Positions 16,533 to 25,790 of a DNA stretch of 64,000 bases are shown piece by piece. Origin of the DNA: Acinetobacter sp. ANC 5054 (GTDB lineage Bacteria > Pseudomonadota > Gammaproteobacteria > Pseudomonadales > Moraxellaceae); contig NZ_NEGG01000001.1 of the NCBI RefSeq assembly GCF_002135295.1, positions 372,001 to 436,000 on the forward strand, given 5' to 3'. Positions within the stretch are counted from its first letter, which is position 1. Each line of letters starts with the position of its first letter. The position numbers were made by a program, and so were the translations under genes. Below the pieces are notes generated by a model. It did no database searches and was not told where the DNA came from. It saw nothing but the letters and a program-made list of their open reading frames with translations.

Positions 16533-17075
16533 TTAAGCTAATTCTTTTGTCATTTTTGCGCCATGGCTACGCAAAAGATCTAAGGTTTGTTTTTCTTCGT
16601 CTAAGGCTTCAGACCAATTAATTGCATCAAAATCACAGTCAAAAAATAATTCACTAATTGATGACAAGATACTGAGACCATCGCTATCGATCATATTCGG
16701 ATTCACTTTTTCATCTAATAAGCGCTGTACGGCTGGCACACAGGCTGCACTTGCAGCATCCCATAATGGACCATAAACTTCCTCTGCATCCCATAAGTGC
16801 ACATTGGTTTTCGCCTGTATTAAAGCTTCTAAAATATCCATATGAACTTGAAGTTGTTGTTGTTTTTGCTCTTGATTCATTGGTTGGCCCGCTTCATAAG
16901 CTTCGCACACCATTTCCCACCATTTAAATAGACCATCTGACCAAACAGAAATCGCAGGACCTTTTTCAAAATCGACAAAATTCGGATTGAGACCATCTGC
17001 TAACAGGCGTTGCACCTGTGCAAGATCCTGTTCTTCTAAAGCCTGCACAAAAAGCTGTTGTTGTGCTGTTAACAT
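16533..17075 (-). CDS. Ankyrin-repeat-like protein
   Basis: A 180-residue cytoplasmic protein. FVQALEEQDLAQVQRLLADGLNPNFVD and AASAACVPAVQRLLDEKVNPNMIDSDG are recognisable ankyrin repeats, separated by a less regular region. There is no signal peptide. Ankyrin proteins bind partners; none can be named here. It begins a reverse-strand run with the outer-membrane barrel gene, dsbD and GST. Confidence 0.65.
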   Translation of the reverse strand: MLTAQQQLFVQALEEQDLAQVQRLLADGLNPNFVDFEKGPAISVWSDGLFKWWEMVCEAYEAGQPMNQEQKQQQLQVHMDILEALIQAKTNVHLWDAEEVYGPLWDAASAACVPAVQRLLDEKVNPNMIDSDGLSILSSISELFFDCDFDAINWSEALDEEKQTLDLLRSHGAKMTKELA

Positions 17076-17174
17076 TTGGGAAGCTCACTTCAATTTATTT
17101 TGATCTATTATGCCGAATAAAGCGCTGTTTGTTTGAATTTCATGTAAAAACAAAACACAAAAAATAAAAGTCAT

Positions 17175-17203
17175 AAAAAAAGCCCCTTTCGGGGGCTTTT
17201 TTT
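17175..17203 (-). terminator. Terminator of hpf
   Basis: AAGCCCC and GGGGGCTT pair around TTTC with A- and T-runs on both sides. It starts 10 bases beyond the hpf stop. Confidence 0.88.
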
Positions 17204-17212
17204 GTTTGCGAC

Positions 17213-17575
17213 TTATTCGTCGCCCAGATCGTCCGCTTCAGCAAAAGCTGGTTGAGTTGCTCGCGGATTTTCTTTCTTTTCAAATAAATGTTCTAGACTA
17301 CGTTTAAGTCGTTCGATCGCACCATGAATTGCAGTATCTACATTATGACCGCGATGGTTCACGACTACAGGTTTTAACCCTGCTGGACGTGCTTCGATCA
17401 TACATTTGATGTCATCGCTACCGCCCTTATCCCCATTTTCATCACTTAAATGCACCGAAAAGTGGGTAATGCGTTCACTATGGCGCTGAAATTCTTCATT
17501 AAGTTCTGCACGAACGTAAGTAATTAATCGATCACTATTTGTAATGTTTTTGTCTGTACGGATTTCAATGTTCAT
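17213..17575 (-). CDS. hpf: Ribosome hibernation-promoting factor (HPF/RaiA family)
   Basis: A 120-residue short-form HPF/RaiA protein. MNIEIRTDKNITNSDRLITYV, HFSVHLSDENG and the basic helix AIERLKRSLEHLFEKKEN match the beta-alpha-beta-beta-beta-alpha fold that occupies the tRNA and mRNA channel of the 30S subunit and stabilises idle ribosomes. The acidic C-terminal tail (about 20 residues) makes it a little longer than E. coli HPF. It is monocistronic here, not next to rpoN as in many relatives. RaiA is an alternative name. Confidence 0.88.
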   Translation of the reverse strand: MNIEIRTDKNITNSDRLITYVRAELNEEFQRHSERITHFSVHLSDENGDKGGSDDIKCMIEARPAGLKPVVVNHRGHNVDTAIHGAIERLKRSLEHLFEKKENPRATQPAFAEADDLGDE

Positions 17576-18078
17576 AATATCATCCTCATATCTATCTGTA
17601 TTAGCTATAAATATTTGTGCAAAACTTATTATCTTGGCACGTTACACTTGCTGTTTAAATCACAGCAATGACCATCTTCAATTTCGTTTGGAACATTGTC
17701 CTCCACATTGAATGATGAACACTTAAGAGTCTGCAGATCCGTGTCCTTATACTTCGAATATCGGTCTTAAGTTAAAATTTTGCAAGTGCTATTTTGATAT
17801 TTTTTTTAAATCCATATTTAAAATAAGACTTTCTTTTCTTTTATGCGCATTTTTTATTGGCTTTGGTCATGTTTTTGCCACTTTATGTATATTGTTTTAG
17901 CAATTAAATCTTAAGTTTATCTGTTTTAAGTGCAATTAAATAATGACGAATATTCATTTTTTATAATCTAATCAACAACCTTAATTTACAAACTTTTTTT
18001 GCCACTGAGTAAAATTTGGCTTTATTTTTGCTTAAGAATCTGTATGCTTTCAGTGCTTCTTGGGGGGATATATTTTTA
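17576..18078. other. AT-rich divergent promoter region
   Basis: These 503 bases between the divergent hpf and Tsx-like porin genes hold no convincing ORF. A TATAAT at about 17962 is a possible -10 for the porin. No clear RNA structure was seen. Confidence 0.4.
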
Positions 18079-18837
18079 ATGAAACTTACACGATTAGTTG
18101 CTACATGCGCATTGGCTTCTGCTGCTGCATTTACACAAGCTGCGCCTGTTTGGCAAGACTTCAGTATTACTGGTCTTTATGGTGAAAATTACAAATCACC
18201 ATTTGCCAATGGTGATGAAAAAATCGATCAAAGTACCGTTACTTTTGAATATGGCGCTGGCCTTAAATATGGTGATTTCTTTGCATTTGCTGACCGTGCA
18301 AATAACGATGTAGATGGCAATACCACATATTTCGAAGTTTCACCACGTATAAGTCTTGGTGCAGTTTCAGGTCAGAAACTTGCTGTAGGTCCAATTAAAG
18401 ACGTTTTAATTGCTGGTACTTGGGAAGGTAACAGCGGTAACTATCCTGGTGCAGATTTCAATAACTACCTTTATGGTATTGGTTTCGATCTCGAGATCCC
18501 ATATTTCAAATATGCACAATTAAACTTCTATAAAGCTGACAACGATAAAAAAGTGTCAAAAGATGATTATCAAATGACATTTGCCTATGGTATTCCATTT
18601 AACGTTGGTGCTGAAGATTTCCTTGTTGATGGCTTCCTAGACTGGTCAACTGCTGAATCAGACCACGCAAGCGAATTAAACTGGACAACTCAGTACAAAT
18701 GGAATGTTGGTAAACACTTTTCTCCAGATACTCGTCTATACGTAGGTATTGAGCATTCCGTTTGGAATAATAAATTTGGTAACAAATCTGGTATCAATCA
18801 AAATGACGTAAGTGCTTTAGTGAAATACCACTTCTAA
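18079..18837 (+). CDS. Tsx-like nucleoside channel outer-membrane protein
   Basis: A 252-residue protein with a signal peptide (MKLTRLVATCALASAAAFTQA, cleavage before APVWQD). A run of amphipathic strands follows (VTFEYGAGLKYGDFFAFADR, YLYGIGFDLEIPYFKYAQLNFYKA) and it ends in VSALVKYHF, with the terminal Phe of barrel proteins. The FFAFADR/FEVSPRISLG pattern is that of the Tsx/OmpK family, which passes nucleosides. The ATG at 18079 has a G-rich ribosome site just upstream; the longer frame from 18016 only adds leader. A strong terminator follows. Confidence 0.8.
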   Translation: MKLTRLVATCALASAAAFTQAAPVWQDFSITGLYGENYKSPFANGDEKIDQSTVTFEYGAGLKYGDFFAFADRANNDVDGNTTYFEVSPRISLGAVSGQKLAVGPIKDVLIAGTWEGNSGNYPGADFNNYLYGIGFDLEIPYFKYAQLNFYKADNDKKVSKDDYQMTFAYGIPFNVGAEDFLVDGFLDWSTAESDHASELNWTTQYKWNVGKHFSPDTRLYVGIEHSVWNNKFGNKSGINQNDVSALVKYHF

Positions 18838-18856
18838 GCCAAGCGTTTATATCAAG

Positions 18857-18886
18857 AAAAGCAAGACCATGGTCTTGCTTTTTTTA
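18857..18886 (+). terminator. Terminator of the Tsx-like gene
   Basis: AAGCAAGACC and GGTCTTGCTT form a near-perfect palindrome followed by TTTTTTT. Confidence 0.88.
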
Positions 18887-18933
18887 TGGCGATCGGTAGA
18901 CAATCAAATGCGTTTTATCGATTGATGAGCACC

Positions 18934-19440
18934 ATGCCATTCTACATTCGCCCTGCCACATCTACTGATCTGCCAAACATTATGGCGATTTATAATCATG
19001 AAGTTTTGCATGGTTTTGTCACATGGAATCATCAGGCTTTTCCGCTTGAATACTTTCAACAAAAGCTAGATGAGTTGAATGCACAAAACTATCCATTTTT
19101 TGTCATCGTCGATGTGGGTCATAATACTGAGCAAGTTGCGGGTTATGCCGATTATGCTGCTTTTCGCAATTTTGCGGGTTACCGCCATACGGTGGAACAT
19201 TCGGTATATATTGATCCTCGCTATGCACGAAAAGGCTATGGGTCGGCATTACTCGATCATTTAATTCAACATGCGAAAACACAGCAAGTACATGTCATGA
19301 TTGCAGGTATTGATCATGGCAATACCGCCTCCATCGCACTTCATGAAAAGTTTGGTTTTCAGCAAACCGGTTATATGCCTGAGGTGGGGCAAAAATTTGG
19401 CGAATGGCGCGATTTGGTGCTAATGCAATTGAACTTGTAA
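18934..19440 (+). CDS. GNAT N-acetyltransferase, phosphinothricin/methionine-derivative acetyltransferase type
   Basis: A 168-residue GNAT protein. YIRPATSTDLPNIMAIYNHEV at the N-terminus, the acetyl-CoA loop RKGYGSALL and the ending HEKFGFQQTGYMPEVGQKFG followed by W-x-D fit the Pat/MnaT branch, which acetylates phosphinothricin, methionine sulfoximine and similar amino acids. Starts at 18886 and 18925 are also in frame. The first would begin inside the terminator tail of the porin gene, so it is rejected. MPFYIRPAT best matches the family. No good ribosome site decides between 18925 and 18934. Confidence 0.8.
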   Translation: MPFYIRPATSTDLPNIMAIYNHEVLHGFVTWNHQAFPLEYFQQKLDELNAQNYPFFVIVDVGHNTEQVAGYADYAAFRNFAGYRHTVEHSVYIDPRYARKGYGSALLDHLIQHAKTQQVHVMIAGIDHGNTASIALHEKFGFQQTGYMPEVGQKFGEWRDLVLMQLNL

Positions 19441-19461
19441 TAGCTATTTTCAACTCATTAT

Positions 19462-19944
19462 TTAAAATAGTTTTTCCAATCGAATACCATCTTTAATCAC
19501 ACTCAAAACCGTTAAATTTTGTCGAGCGGCATCGCGGTAAAAACTTTGTAGCTGTAGATAAATCAATTTGAGTTCGGCAAGCTTCAACTCATTTTCAGGT
19601 GTTGTGTCCGCAATGGACAATAGATAGCGTTTTTTAATTTCATCAACACTTAAGTTCGCTAAAACATGCTGAATTTCATCGACCCGAACCACCGTATTGT
19701 AATGTACTGCCAAACTGAGTCCCGGACGTCGATCTGAAAGTGGATGTTCAGTTTCAATAGCATAAGTCAACGACGTCTTTGACTGCCCTTGTGGATTGAG
19801 TAATTGATTGAGTACTTCCCATGTTTCACCCAAGAACAGCGAGTGTTGCATAAATGGAGATTCGAGCACATCTTGTGGCGTTTCCGCTTCTAATATTAAT
19901 GTCTCTAAATCATTAGGTTTTACTAAAAATAAAATTGCGTCCAT
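19462..19944 (-). CDS. DUF1877 family protein
   Basis: A 160-residue soluble protein. The early LETLILEAETPQDVLES, then SLFLGETWEVLNQLL, LSDRRPGLSLAVHYNTVVRVDEIQHV and LSVDEIKKRY match the DUF1877 (YfbM-like) family, whose role is unknown. It is convergent with the acetyltransferase gene, with 21 bases between stops and no obvious terminator. Confidence 0.8.
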   Translation of the reverse strand: MDAILFLVKPNDLETLILEAETPQDVLESPFMQHSLFLGETWEVLNQLLNPQGQSKTSLTYAIETEHPLSDRRPGLSLAVHYNTVVRVDEIQHVLANLSVDEIKKRYLLSIADTTPENELKLAELKLIYLQLQSFYRDAARQNLTVLSVIKDGIRLEKLF

Positions 19945-20091
19945 ATTCTTATCTTCTTGTTATGACTTAACTTTAGATTAATCCAATTTGAGTAAAAAAT
20001 ATGCAGATGATTTGTATTTTTAATCCTTAAAATTTCGCTTGATTCAAGCCTTTCCAAAAAAATTTAATTGAAGCGTGCAGCAACGCTGCAT

Positions 20092-20142
20092 AAAAAAAGG
20101 ACATTCTGCGAATGCCACTTTAGATCAAAGTGGCATTTTTTT
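20092..20142. terminator. Two overlapping terminator hairpins, one per strand
   Basis: On the reverse strand, GGCATTC and GAATGTCC (20116-20099, one bulge) precede seven T and would end the urt transcript. On the + strand, AATGCCACTTT (20111-20121) and AAAGTGGCATT (20127-20137) precede a T-run. The two stems share bases 20111-20116. Confidence 0.7.
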
Positions 20143-20176
20143 CTGCCAATTTTTAAATCAACCGAAAGGAGAAATA

Positions 20177-20875
20177 CTAAATCGCCACTAACTCACGAAT
20201 CCCCTTTGCTGGCATTTCATTGCCGATCCCTTGCGCGACAACTTGTCCACGCGCCATGACGGTATAACCGTCGGCAAGCTCTTCGGCAAAGTCATAAAAT
20301 TGCTCAACCAAGACGATCGACATGTCTCCACCAGCTGCAAGTTTTCGAATGACCCGGCCAATGTCTTTAATAATTGAAGGCTGAATGCCTTCAGTCGGTT
20401 CATCTAAAATCAATACTCTTGGCTCAGATGCCAGCGCCCGTGCAATAGCCAGTTGTTGCTGCTGACCTCCCGATAAATCACCCCCTCGCCGATGCTGCAT
20501 TTCATCTAATACAGGAAAAATTTCATACAGATGTTCAGGCACTTTACGGGTTTTAACACCTTTAAATTTTGCCATCCCGATGAGGATGTTTTCCTCTACT
20601 GTTAAGGTTGAAAAAATATCGCGACCTTGTGGTACATAGGCCAAACCCGCGTGGACACGCTGTTCTGGACTGAGTTTGGAAATATCCTGTCCATCCAATA
20701 AGATCTGACCCGATTTAATTGGCAATATGCCCATTAAACATTTTAATAGCGTGGTTTTACCGACGCCATTACGCCCCAACACTACAGAGCATTCTCCAAC
20801 AGGCGCACTCAATGACACATCCCGCAAGATATGACTCCCACCATAATATTGATTGACGTTTTTGACTTCTAACAT
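20177..20875 (-). CDS. urtE: Urea ABC transporter ATP-binding protein UrtE
   Basis: A 232-residue ATPase of the LivF type. It has Walker A GRNGVGKTT near residue 34, signature LSGGQQQQLAIARAL and Walker B VLILDEPTEGIQPS. With UrtD it powers high-affinity urea uptake through UrtBC. It begins 10 bases after urtD and is the last gene of the five-gene urt operon. Confidence 0.95.
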   Translation of the reverse strand: MLEVKNVNQYYGGSHILRDVSLSAPVGECSVVLGRNGVGKTTLLKCLMGILPIKSGQILLDGQDISKLSPEQRVHAGLAYVPQGRDIFSTLTVEENILIGMAKFKGVKTRKVPEHLYEIFPVLDEMQHRRGGDLSGGQQQQLAIARALASEPRVLILDEPTEGIQPSIIKDIGRVIRKLAAGGDMSIVLVEQFYDFAEELADGYTVMARGQVVAQGIGNEMPAKGIRELVAI

Positions 20876-20885
20876 GGTCTACTCC

Positions 20886-21704
20886 CTAACGTCCTAAATA
20901 CTTTTCAATCACATCTTCATTGGCCTGTACCTCAGCCAAAGTGCCTTCTGCCAAAATTGCTCCTTGTGCTAAAACTGTGACTTTTTCACTGATGGTGTCA
21001 ATAAAACTCATGTCATGTTCCACCACCACGAGGGTATGGTTCTTTTTCAGTTCTAAACATAGTTCCGCCGTGCGTTCTGTTTCAGCATCAGTCATGCCAG
21101 CAACTGGCTCATCCAATAAGATGAGTTTGGGACGTTGCATCAGTAACATGCCAATTTCCAACCACTGTTTTTGCCCATGTGAAAGAAGTCCAGCCGGTTT
21201 ATTTACTAGTTCCTGTAAGCGAATTTGTGCCAATGATTCATCTAAGGCATTTTGTGCATCTGGATCAAGTTTGCTAAAGAGGCTTTTTTTCACGCGCTTA
21301 TCTTTGGGTGCTGCAAGCAGTAAATTTTCCATCACCGTGAAGTTTTCAAACACCGTTGGCTTCTGAAATTTTCGACCTATGCCTGCCTCAGCAATTTGTT
21401 CCGTACTCATTTTCTCCAAATCATAAGTTTGTCCAAAAAATGCACTGCCTTCTGTAGGACGTGTTTTGCCTGTAATCACATCCATTAAAGTGGTTTTACC
21501 TGCCCCATTGGGTCCAATGATGCAACGTAGCTCACCTTCATTAATATAGAGCGATAAATGATTGAGGGCACGAAAAGCGTCGAACCATACACTGACGTTT
21601 TCTAAATACAGCGCTACACCATGGGTAAAATCTGCACCTGACACTTTGGGACGACCATAGCCTTCAGCAGCATGTCCGCCATGCGCTTGAATTACATCAC
21701 TCAT
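20886..21704 (-). CDS. urtD: Urea ABC transporter ATP-binding protein UrtD
   Basis: A 272-residue ATPase of the LivG type. It has Walker A GPNGAGKTTLMDVITGKTRP, a LSHGQKQWLEIG signature (Gly-Gln replaced as usual in UrtD), and Walker B LILLDEPVAGMT, followed by VVEHDMSFI. An N-terminal extension of about 30 residues precedes the ABC domain. Its start overlaps the urtC stop by four bases (ATGA), indicating translational coupling. Confidence 0.95.
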   Translation of the reverse strand: MSDVIQAHGGHAAEGYGRPKVSGADFTHGVALYLENVSVWFDAFRALNHLSLYINEGELRCIIGPNGAGKTTLMDVITGKTRPTEGSAFFGQTYDLEKMSTEQIAEAGIGRKFQKPTVFENFTVMENLLLAAPKDKRVKKSLFSKLDPDAQNALDESLAQIRLQELVNKPAGLLSHGQKQWLEIGMLLMQRPKLILLDEPVAGMTDAETERTAELCLELKKNHTLVVVEHDMSFIDTISEKVTVLAQGAILAEGTLAEVQANEDVIEKYLGR

Positions 21705-22774
21705 TCGCTACGCTCCTTTTTAAAACGCTCTAACAGCCCAATCACACCTTTTGGCAGAAAAATCGTCACCACAATAAATAATGCCCCTAAGATCAGTAAC
21801 CATGCCTCTGGATACGCCACGGTGAAATAGGTTTTCATACCATTAATCAGACCAGCACCGAGTATTGGACCGATTAAGGTGCCTCGCCCACCTGCTGCGA
21901 CCCACACCGCCATTTCAATCGAGTTCACAGGGTTCATTTCACTTGGATTGATAATTCCGACCTGTGGCACATATAACGCACCTGCGATACCCGCAATCAC
22001 CGCAGATAACACCCATGCCGACAACTTGTACCATAGTGTGCGATAACCTAAATATTGCAGACGATTCTCACTATCACGAATTGCCCCCAACACCCGCCCA
22101 TAAGGCTTATTCATGAGATGACGCAGTCCTATAAAGCACAGCAATAACATTAATGCGGTCAGGAAACATAAGCTGGCACGCATAGGTGCAGAAGTAATAT
22201 CCAGACCTAAAATGGTTTTAAACCCCGTAAAACCATTGTTGCCGCCAAACCCCGTTTCATTGCGGAAGAACAATAAAGCTGCGGCAAAAGTCATGGCTTG
22301 GGTAATAATAGAAAAGTAAACACCTTTAATTTTGGAGCGGAAGGCAAAGAAACCGAATATAAAGGCGATGAGTCCAGGGACCAAAACGACCAAAGCCAGT
22401 GCCCATAAAAAATGATTTGTACCGACCCAATACCATGGTAATTCGGTCCAGCTTAGGAAGCGCATAAAATCAGGTAAGCCATCGCCTGCGGCTTCTCGCA
22501 TCAAGTACATACCAAACGCATAACCGCCCAAAGCGAAATATAGACCATGTCCAAGACTCAAAATGCCGGCATAGCCCCAGACCAAATCCAGTGCCAAAGC
22601 AACCAAGGCCAAACACATAATTTTGCCAATTAAGGTCACCCAATAAGCAGACAAATGCAGGGCTGAATCGGCAGGTAAAACATGCAACCACGGTAAGATC
22701 AATAGAATGGCAAAACACACGGCAATCGCCACACCGCTATAAGGTTTATCGGATAATAATGAAGTGATTTTCAT
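21701..22774 (-). CDS. urtC: Urea ABC transporter permease UrtC
   Basis: A 357-residue LivM-type permease with about nine transmembrane segments. LDLVWGYAGILSLGHGLYFALGGYAFGMYL and GRGTLIGPILGAG are diagnostic. The ATG at 22774 is preferred: it leaves four bases after the urtB stop. The frame open from 22807 would overlap urtB. It forms the membrane channel together with UrtB. Confidence 0.94.
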   Translation of the reverse strand: MKITSLLSDKPYSGVAIAVCFAILLILPWLHVLPADSALHLSAYWVTLIGKIMCLALVALALDLVWGYAGILSLGHGLYFALGGYAFGMYLMREAAGDGLPDFMRFLSWTELPWYWVGTNHFLWALALVVLVPGLIAFIFGFFAFRSKIKGVYFSIITQAMTFAAALLFFRNETGFGGNNGFTGFKTILGLDITSAPMRASLCFLTALMLLLCFIGLRHLMNKPYGRVLGAIRDSENRLQYLGYRTLWYKLSAWVLSAVIAGIAGALYVPQVGIINPSEMNPVNSIEMAVWVAAGGRGTLIGPILGAGLINGMKTYFTVAYPEAWLLILGALFIVVTIFLPKGVIGLLERFKKERSE

Positions 22775-22778
22775 GCGC

Positions 22779-24413
22779 TTACTCCACAAATCGGCCTTTG
22801 ATAGCAAACAAACCTTGTGGACGTTTTTGAATAAACAAAATCACAAGAACCAGTAGAATAATTTTGGCCAATACCGCACCCATGCCAATTTCGAGCACTG
22901 TACCGCTGATGCCTAGGCCTAAAGCAGCCAATACAGCGCCCCACACTTGACCCACGCCGCCAACCACAACCACCAAGAAAGCATCGATAATGTAATTTTG
23001 ACCCAAATCTGGACCTACGTTTCCAACCTGCGCTAAGGCACATCCTGCAAGGCCTGCCAGTCCAGAACCCAATCCAAACGCTAGCATATCGACACGACCT
23101 GAGCGAATACCGACGGCTTGCGCCATTTGACGGTTTTGCGTTACCGCCCGAACAAACAGCCCAAAGCGGGTTTTATTGAGGAGATAAATCAGCAATAGCA
23201 GTACTGCAACAGTGAAGCCAATGATGGCAATACGGTTGTATGGCAGCATCAAACTTGGTGTTAAAGCGATCCCGCCTGAGAGCCATGAAATATTTGACAC
23301 CTCGACATTTTGAGCACCGAACACCATGCGTACGACTTGCATCAGAATTAAGCTCACCCCAAAGGTTGCCAATAAGGTCTCTAACTGACGCCCATATAAA
23401 GGGCGAATCACCGTGCGTTCAATCAACATCCCAATCAAGGCACTGACCAAGAACGCCGCAGGAATGGCAGCAATCAGGTACCAATCGACATAACTACTGA
23501 GGTAGCTTTTAAATAGGCTTTGCACCACATAAGTCGTATAAGCACCTATCATAATCAGTTCGCCATGTGCCATATTAATGACACCGAGTAAACCATAAGT
23601 AATTGCGAGTCCTAGGGCTGCCAGTAACAAAATGCTTGCTGTGCTGAGTCCTGAAAATACATGCCCTGTCCATTCACTGGCTTGGATCCGTGTTTTAATC
23701 TTGCTTTTGGCCTCAACCAGCGCAGCTTTTAATTCGGGGTGTATATTCGGCTGTTGTAATTCTTGTTCAACCATCGCCAAGACATCTGGTCGGTCAGATG
23801 CTTGCAGGACTTTTACAGCATTAATTTTTTCTAAAATTTCTGAACTTTGATAATCCAAACGGGCTTTTAATTGTGCTAAACGCGCTTTGACCTTGTTATT
23901 TTTTTCATTCAAATACAGCTGATTAATGCTTGCAACATCCAATTCAGCCAAGTTATTTTCTAAAATATCTATGGCATCTAAACGCTGCGCAAGATCATCG
24001 GATTTTAGTTTTTGTTTGGCTTGAGCAAAGCTCAGTGCCTTCTGTAAGGTATTCACCAAAGTCACTTGAGACAGATCTGCTGGCCAGTCTTTGACTTCAG
24101 TTAAGTCTGGATAACTCAGCAGTTGATCTTCAGCCTGCAAAATATAGGTTTGACTTGAGCTATCACTATACAGTTGGTCTTGTTCCACATACCCTGCAAG
24201 TTGATCGAGCTGTTCAATGCTCGCAGGCCATGCATTTAATAAGCTTCGACGCTGAGCAAAATCACCGCGGACAAATTGTTGAATAGCATTGTCTTGGGCC
24301 ATCGTTTCGGTGGTGATTGATGCTTCAGTCGTGCTGTTGGCATGTAGACTTTGCAAAGTAATGAAAGAACTGAGCAATATAAAAAGAAGTGAAAAATAGC
24401 GGATTTTATTCAT
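22779..24413 (-). CDS. urtB: Urea ABC transporter permease UrtB
   Basis: A 544-residue LivH-type permease. A signal-peptide-like start is followed by a soluble helical region of about 220 residues with HEAT-like repeats (LAQRLDAIDILENNLAEL, ALVEAKSKIKTRIQ), then about eight transmembrane segments with LGLAITYGLLGVINMAHGELIMIGAYTTYV. The long N-terminal extension is known in proteobacterial UrtB and absent from LivH; it should face the periplasm. It lies 93 bases downstream of urtA. Confidence 0.94.
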   Translation of the reverse strand: MNKIRYFSLLFILLSSFITLQSLHANSTTEASITTETMAQDNAIQQFVRGDFAQRRSLLNAWPASIEQLDQLAGYVEQDQLYSDSSSQTYILQAEDQLLSYPDLTEVKDWPADLSQVTLVNTLQKALSFAQAKQKLKSDDLAQRLDAIDILENNLAELDVASINQLYLNEKNNKVKARLAQLKARLDYQSSEILEKINAVKVLQASDRPDVLAMVEQELQQPNIHPELKAALVEAKSKIKTRIQASEWTGHVFSGLSTASILLLAALGLAITYGLLGVINMAHGELIMIGAYTTYVVQSLFKSYLSSYVDWYLIAAIPAAFLVSALIGMLIERTVIRPLYGRQLETLLATFGVSLILMQVVRMVFGAQNVEVSNISWLSGGIALTPSLMLPYNRIAIIGFTVAVLLLLIYLLNKTRFGLFVRAVTQNRQMAQAVGIRSGRVDMLAFGLGSGLAGLAGCALAQVGNVGPDLGQNYIIDAFLVVVVGGVGQVWGAVLAALGLGISGTVLEIGMGAVLAKIILLVLVILFIQKRPQGLFAIKGRFVE

Positions 24414-24506
24414 GTTATTGAGATCCCTAATGAGTTATGACCAGCCTTGTACAGGCAACTCCATCGTTTGGATGTCCGCCTATGCAGCGGACATCATTAG
24501 GTACGA

Positions 24507-25790
24507 TTATTTCGGGATGTATGGGCTCCAAGGCTCCGCAGCAATGGTTTTCGGTGTTTTGTGTACCACATCAAACTGACCGTCGGCACGGATCTGACCA
24601 ATCATCACCGGTTTATGTAAATGATGGTTGGTTGCATCCATTTGTAAGGTATAGCCTGATGGGGCTTTAAACTCTTGACCCGCCATTGCCTCACGTACTT
24701 TATCGACATCAGTCGTACCAGCTTTTTCAACCGCTTGTTTCCACATATGGATACCGACATAAGTCGCTTCCATTGGGTCATTGGTCACAAATTTATCGGC
24801 ATTTGGCAGTTTATATTCCACGGCATACTGCTTCATTTTATTGGTAAATTCAGTATTCACTGGATTTTTCACCGACATGAAATAGTTCCAAGATGCCAAA
24901 TGTCCAACCAATGGCTTGGTATCAATACCGCGTAGTTCTTCTTCACCGACGGAGAATGCCATGACTGGAATATCCGCAGCTTTAATCCCTTGGTTGCCTA
25001 ATTCACGATAGAACGGCACATTTGAATCACCGTTAATGGTCGAGATCACAGCAGTCTTTTTGCCTGCTGCAAATTTCTTCACATTGCCAACAATAGTTTG
25101 ATAGTTACTATGACCAAACGGTGTGTATTCTTCCATGATGTCGGCATCGGCAACGCCTTTCGACTTTAAGAAAGCACGAAGAATTTTATTGGTGGTACGT
25201 GGATAGACATAGTCCGTACCAAGTAAGACGAAGCGCTCTGCTTTACCGCCTTCCTCACTCATTAAATATTCCACCGCAGGAAGCGCCTGCTGATTTGGCG
25301 CAGCGCCAGTATAGAAAATATTTTTAGATTGTTCCTGACCCTCGTATTGCACTGGATAAAACAGTAAGCCATTCAACTCTTCGACGACAGGCAGAACGGA
25401 TTTCCGCGATACTGACGTCCAACAACCAAAAATCACTGCGACTTTGTCTTGGGTAATCAGCTGACGGGTTTTTTCCGCAAATAATGGCCAATCTGATGCA
25501 GGATCGACCACCACAGGTTCAAGTTTTTTTCCAAGTACCCCGCCATTGGCATTGATCTCATTAATGGTCATCAAGGCCGTATCTTTCAGCGAAGTTTCTG
25601 AAATCGCCATGGTGCCAGACAGTGAATGTAAGATACCAACCTTAATGGTATCGCCGCTGCTTGCTGGTGCTTTGGCTTCAGTCTGGGTTTCTGCTGTTTT
25701 TTCCGCAGGCTTCGAACATCCCGATAAAACCAGCGTCCCCATTATTGCTGCTGCAAGTAATTTTTTAGGCATTTTTTTGTGTTGCAACAT
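24507..25790 (-). CDS. urtA: Urea ABC transporter substrate-binding protein UrtA
   Basis: A 427-residue periplasmic binding protein anchored as a lipoprotein: LAAAIMGTLVLSGC is a lipobox. The mature protein has DTIKVGILHSLSGTMAISE, IFGCWTSVSRKSVLPV and FYPVQYEGQEQSKNIFYTGAAPNQQ, all typical of UrtA. The second ATG (25790) has GGAG eight bases upstream. The ATG at 25796 has the same site only two bases away, too close. It is the first gene of the reverse-strand urt operon. Confidence 0.94.
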   Translation of the reverse strand: MLQHKKMPKKLLAAAIMGTLVLSGCSKPAEKTAETQTEAKAPASSGDTIKVGILHSLSGTMAISETSLKDTALMTINEINANGGVLGKKLEPVVVDPASDWPLFAEKTRQLITQDKVAVIFGCWTSVSRKSVLPVVEELNGLLFYPVQYEGQEQSKNIFYTGAAPNQQALPAVEYLMSEEGGKAERFVLLGTDYVYPRTTNKILRAFLKSKGVADADIMEEYTPFGHSNYQTIVGNVKKFAAGKKTAVISTINGDSNVPFYRELGNQGIKAADIPVMAFSVGEEELRGIDTKPLVGHLASWNYFMSVKNPVNTEFTNKMKQYAVEYKLPNADKFVTNDPMEATYVGIHMWKQAVEKAGTTDVDKVREAMAGQEFKAPSGYTLQMDATNHHLHKPVMIGQIRADGQFDVVHKTPKTIAAEPWSPYIPK

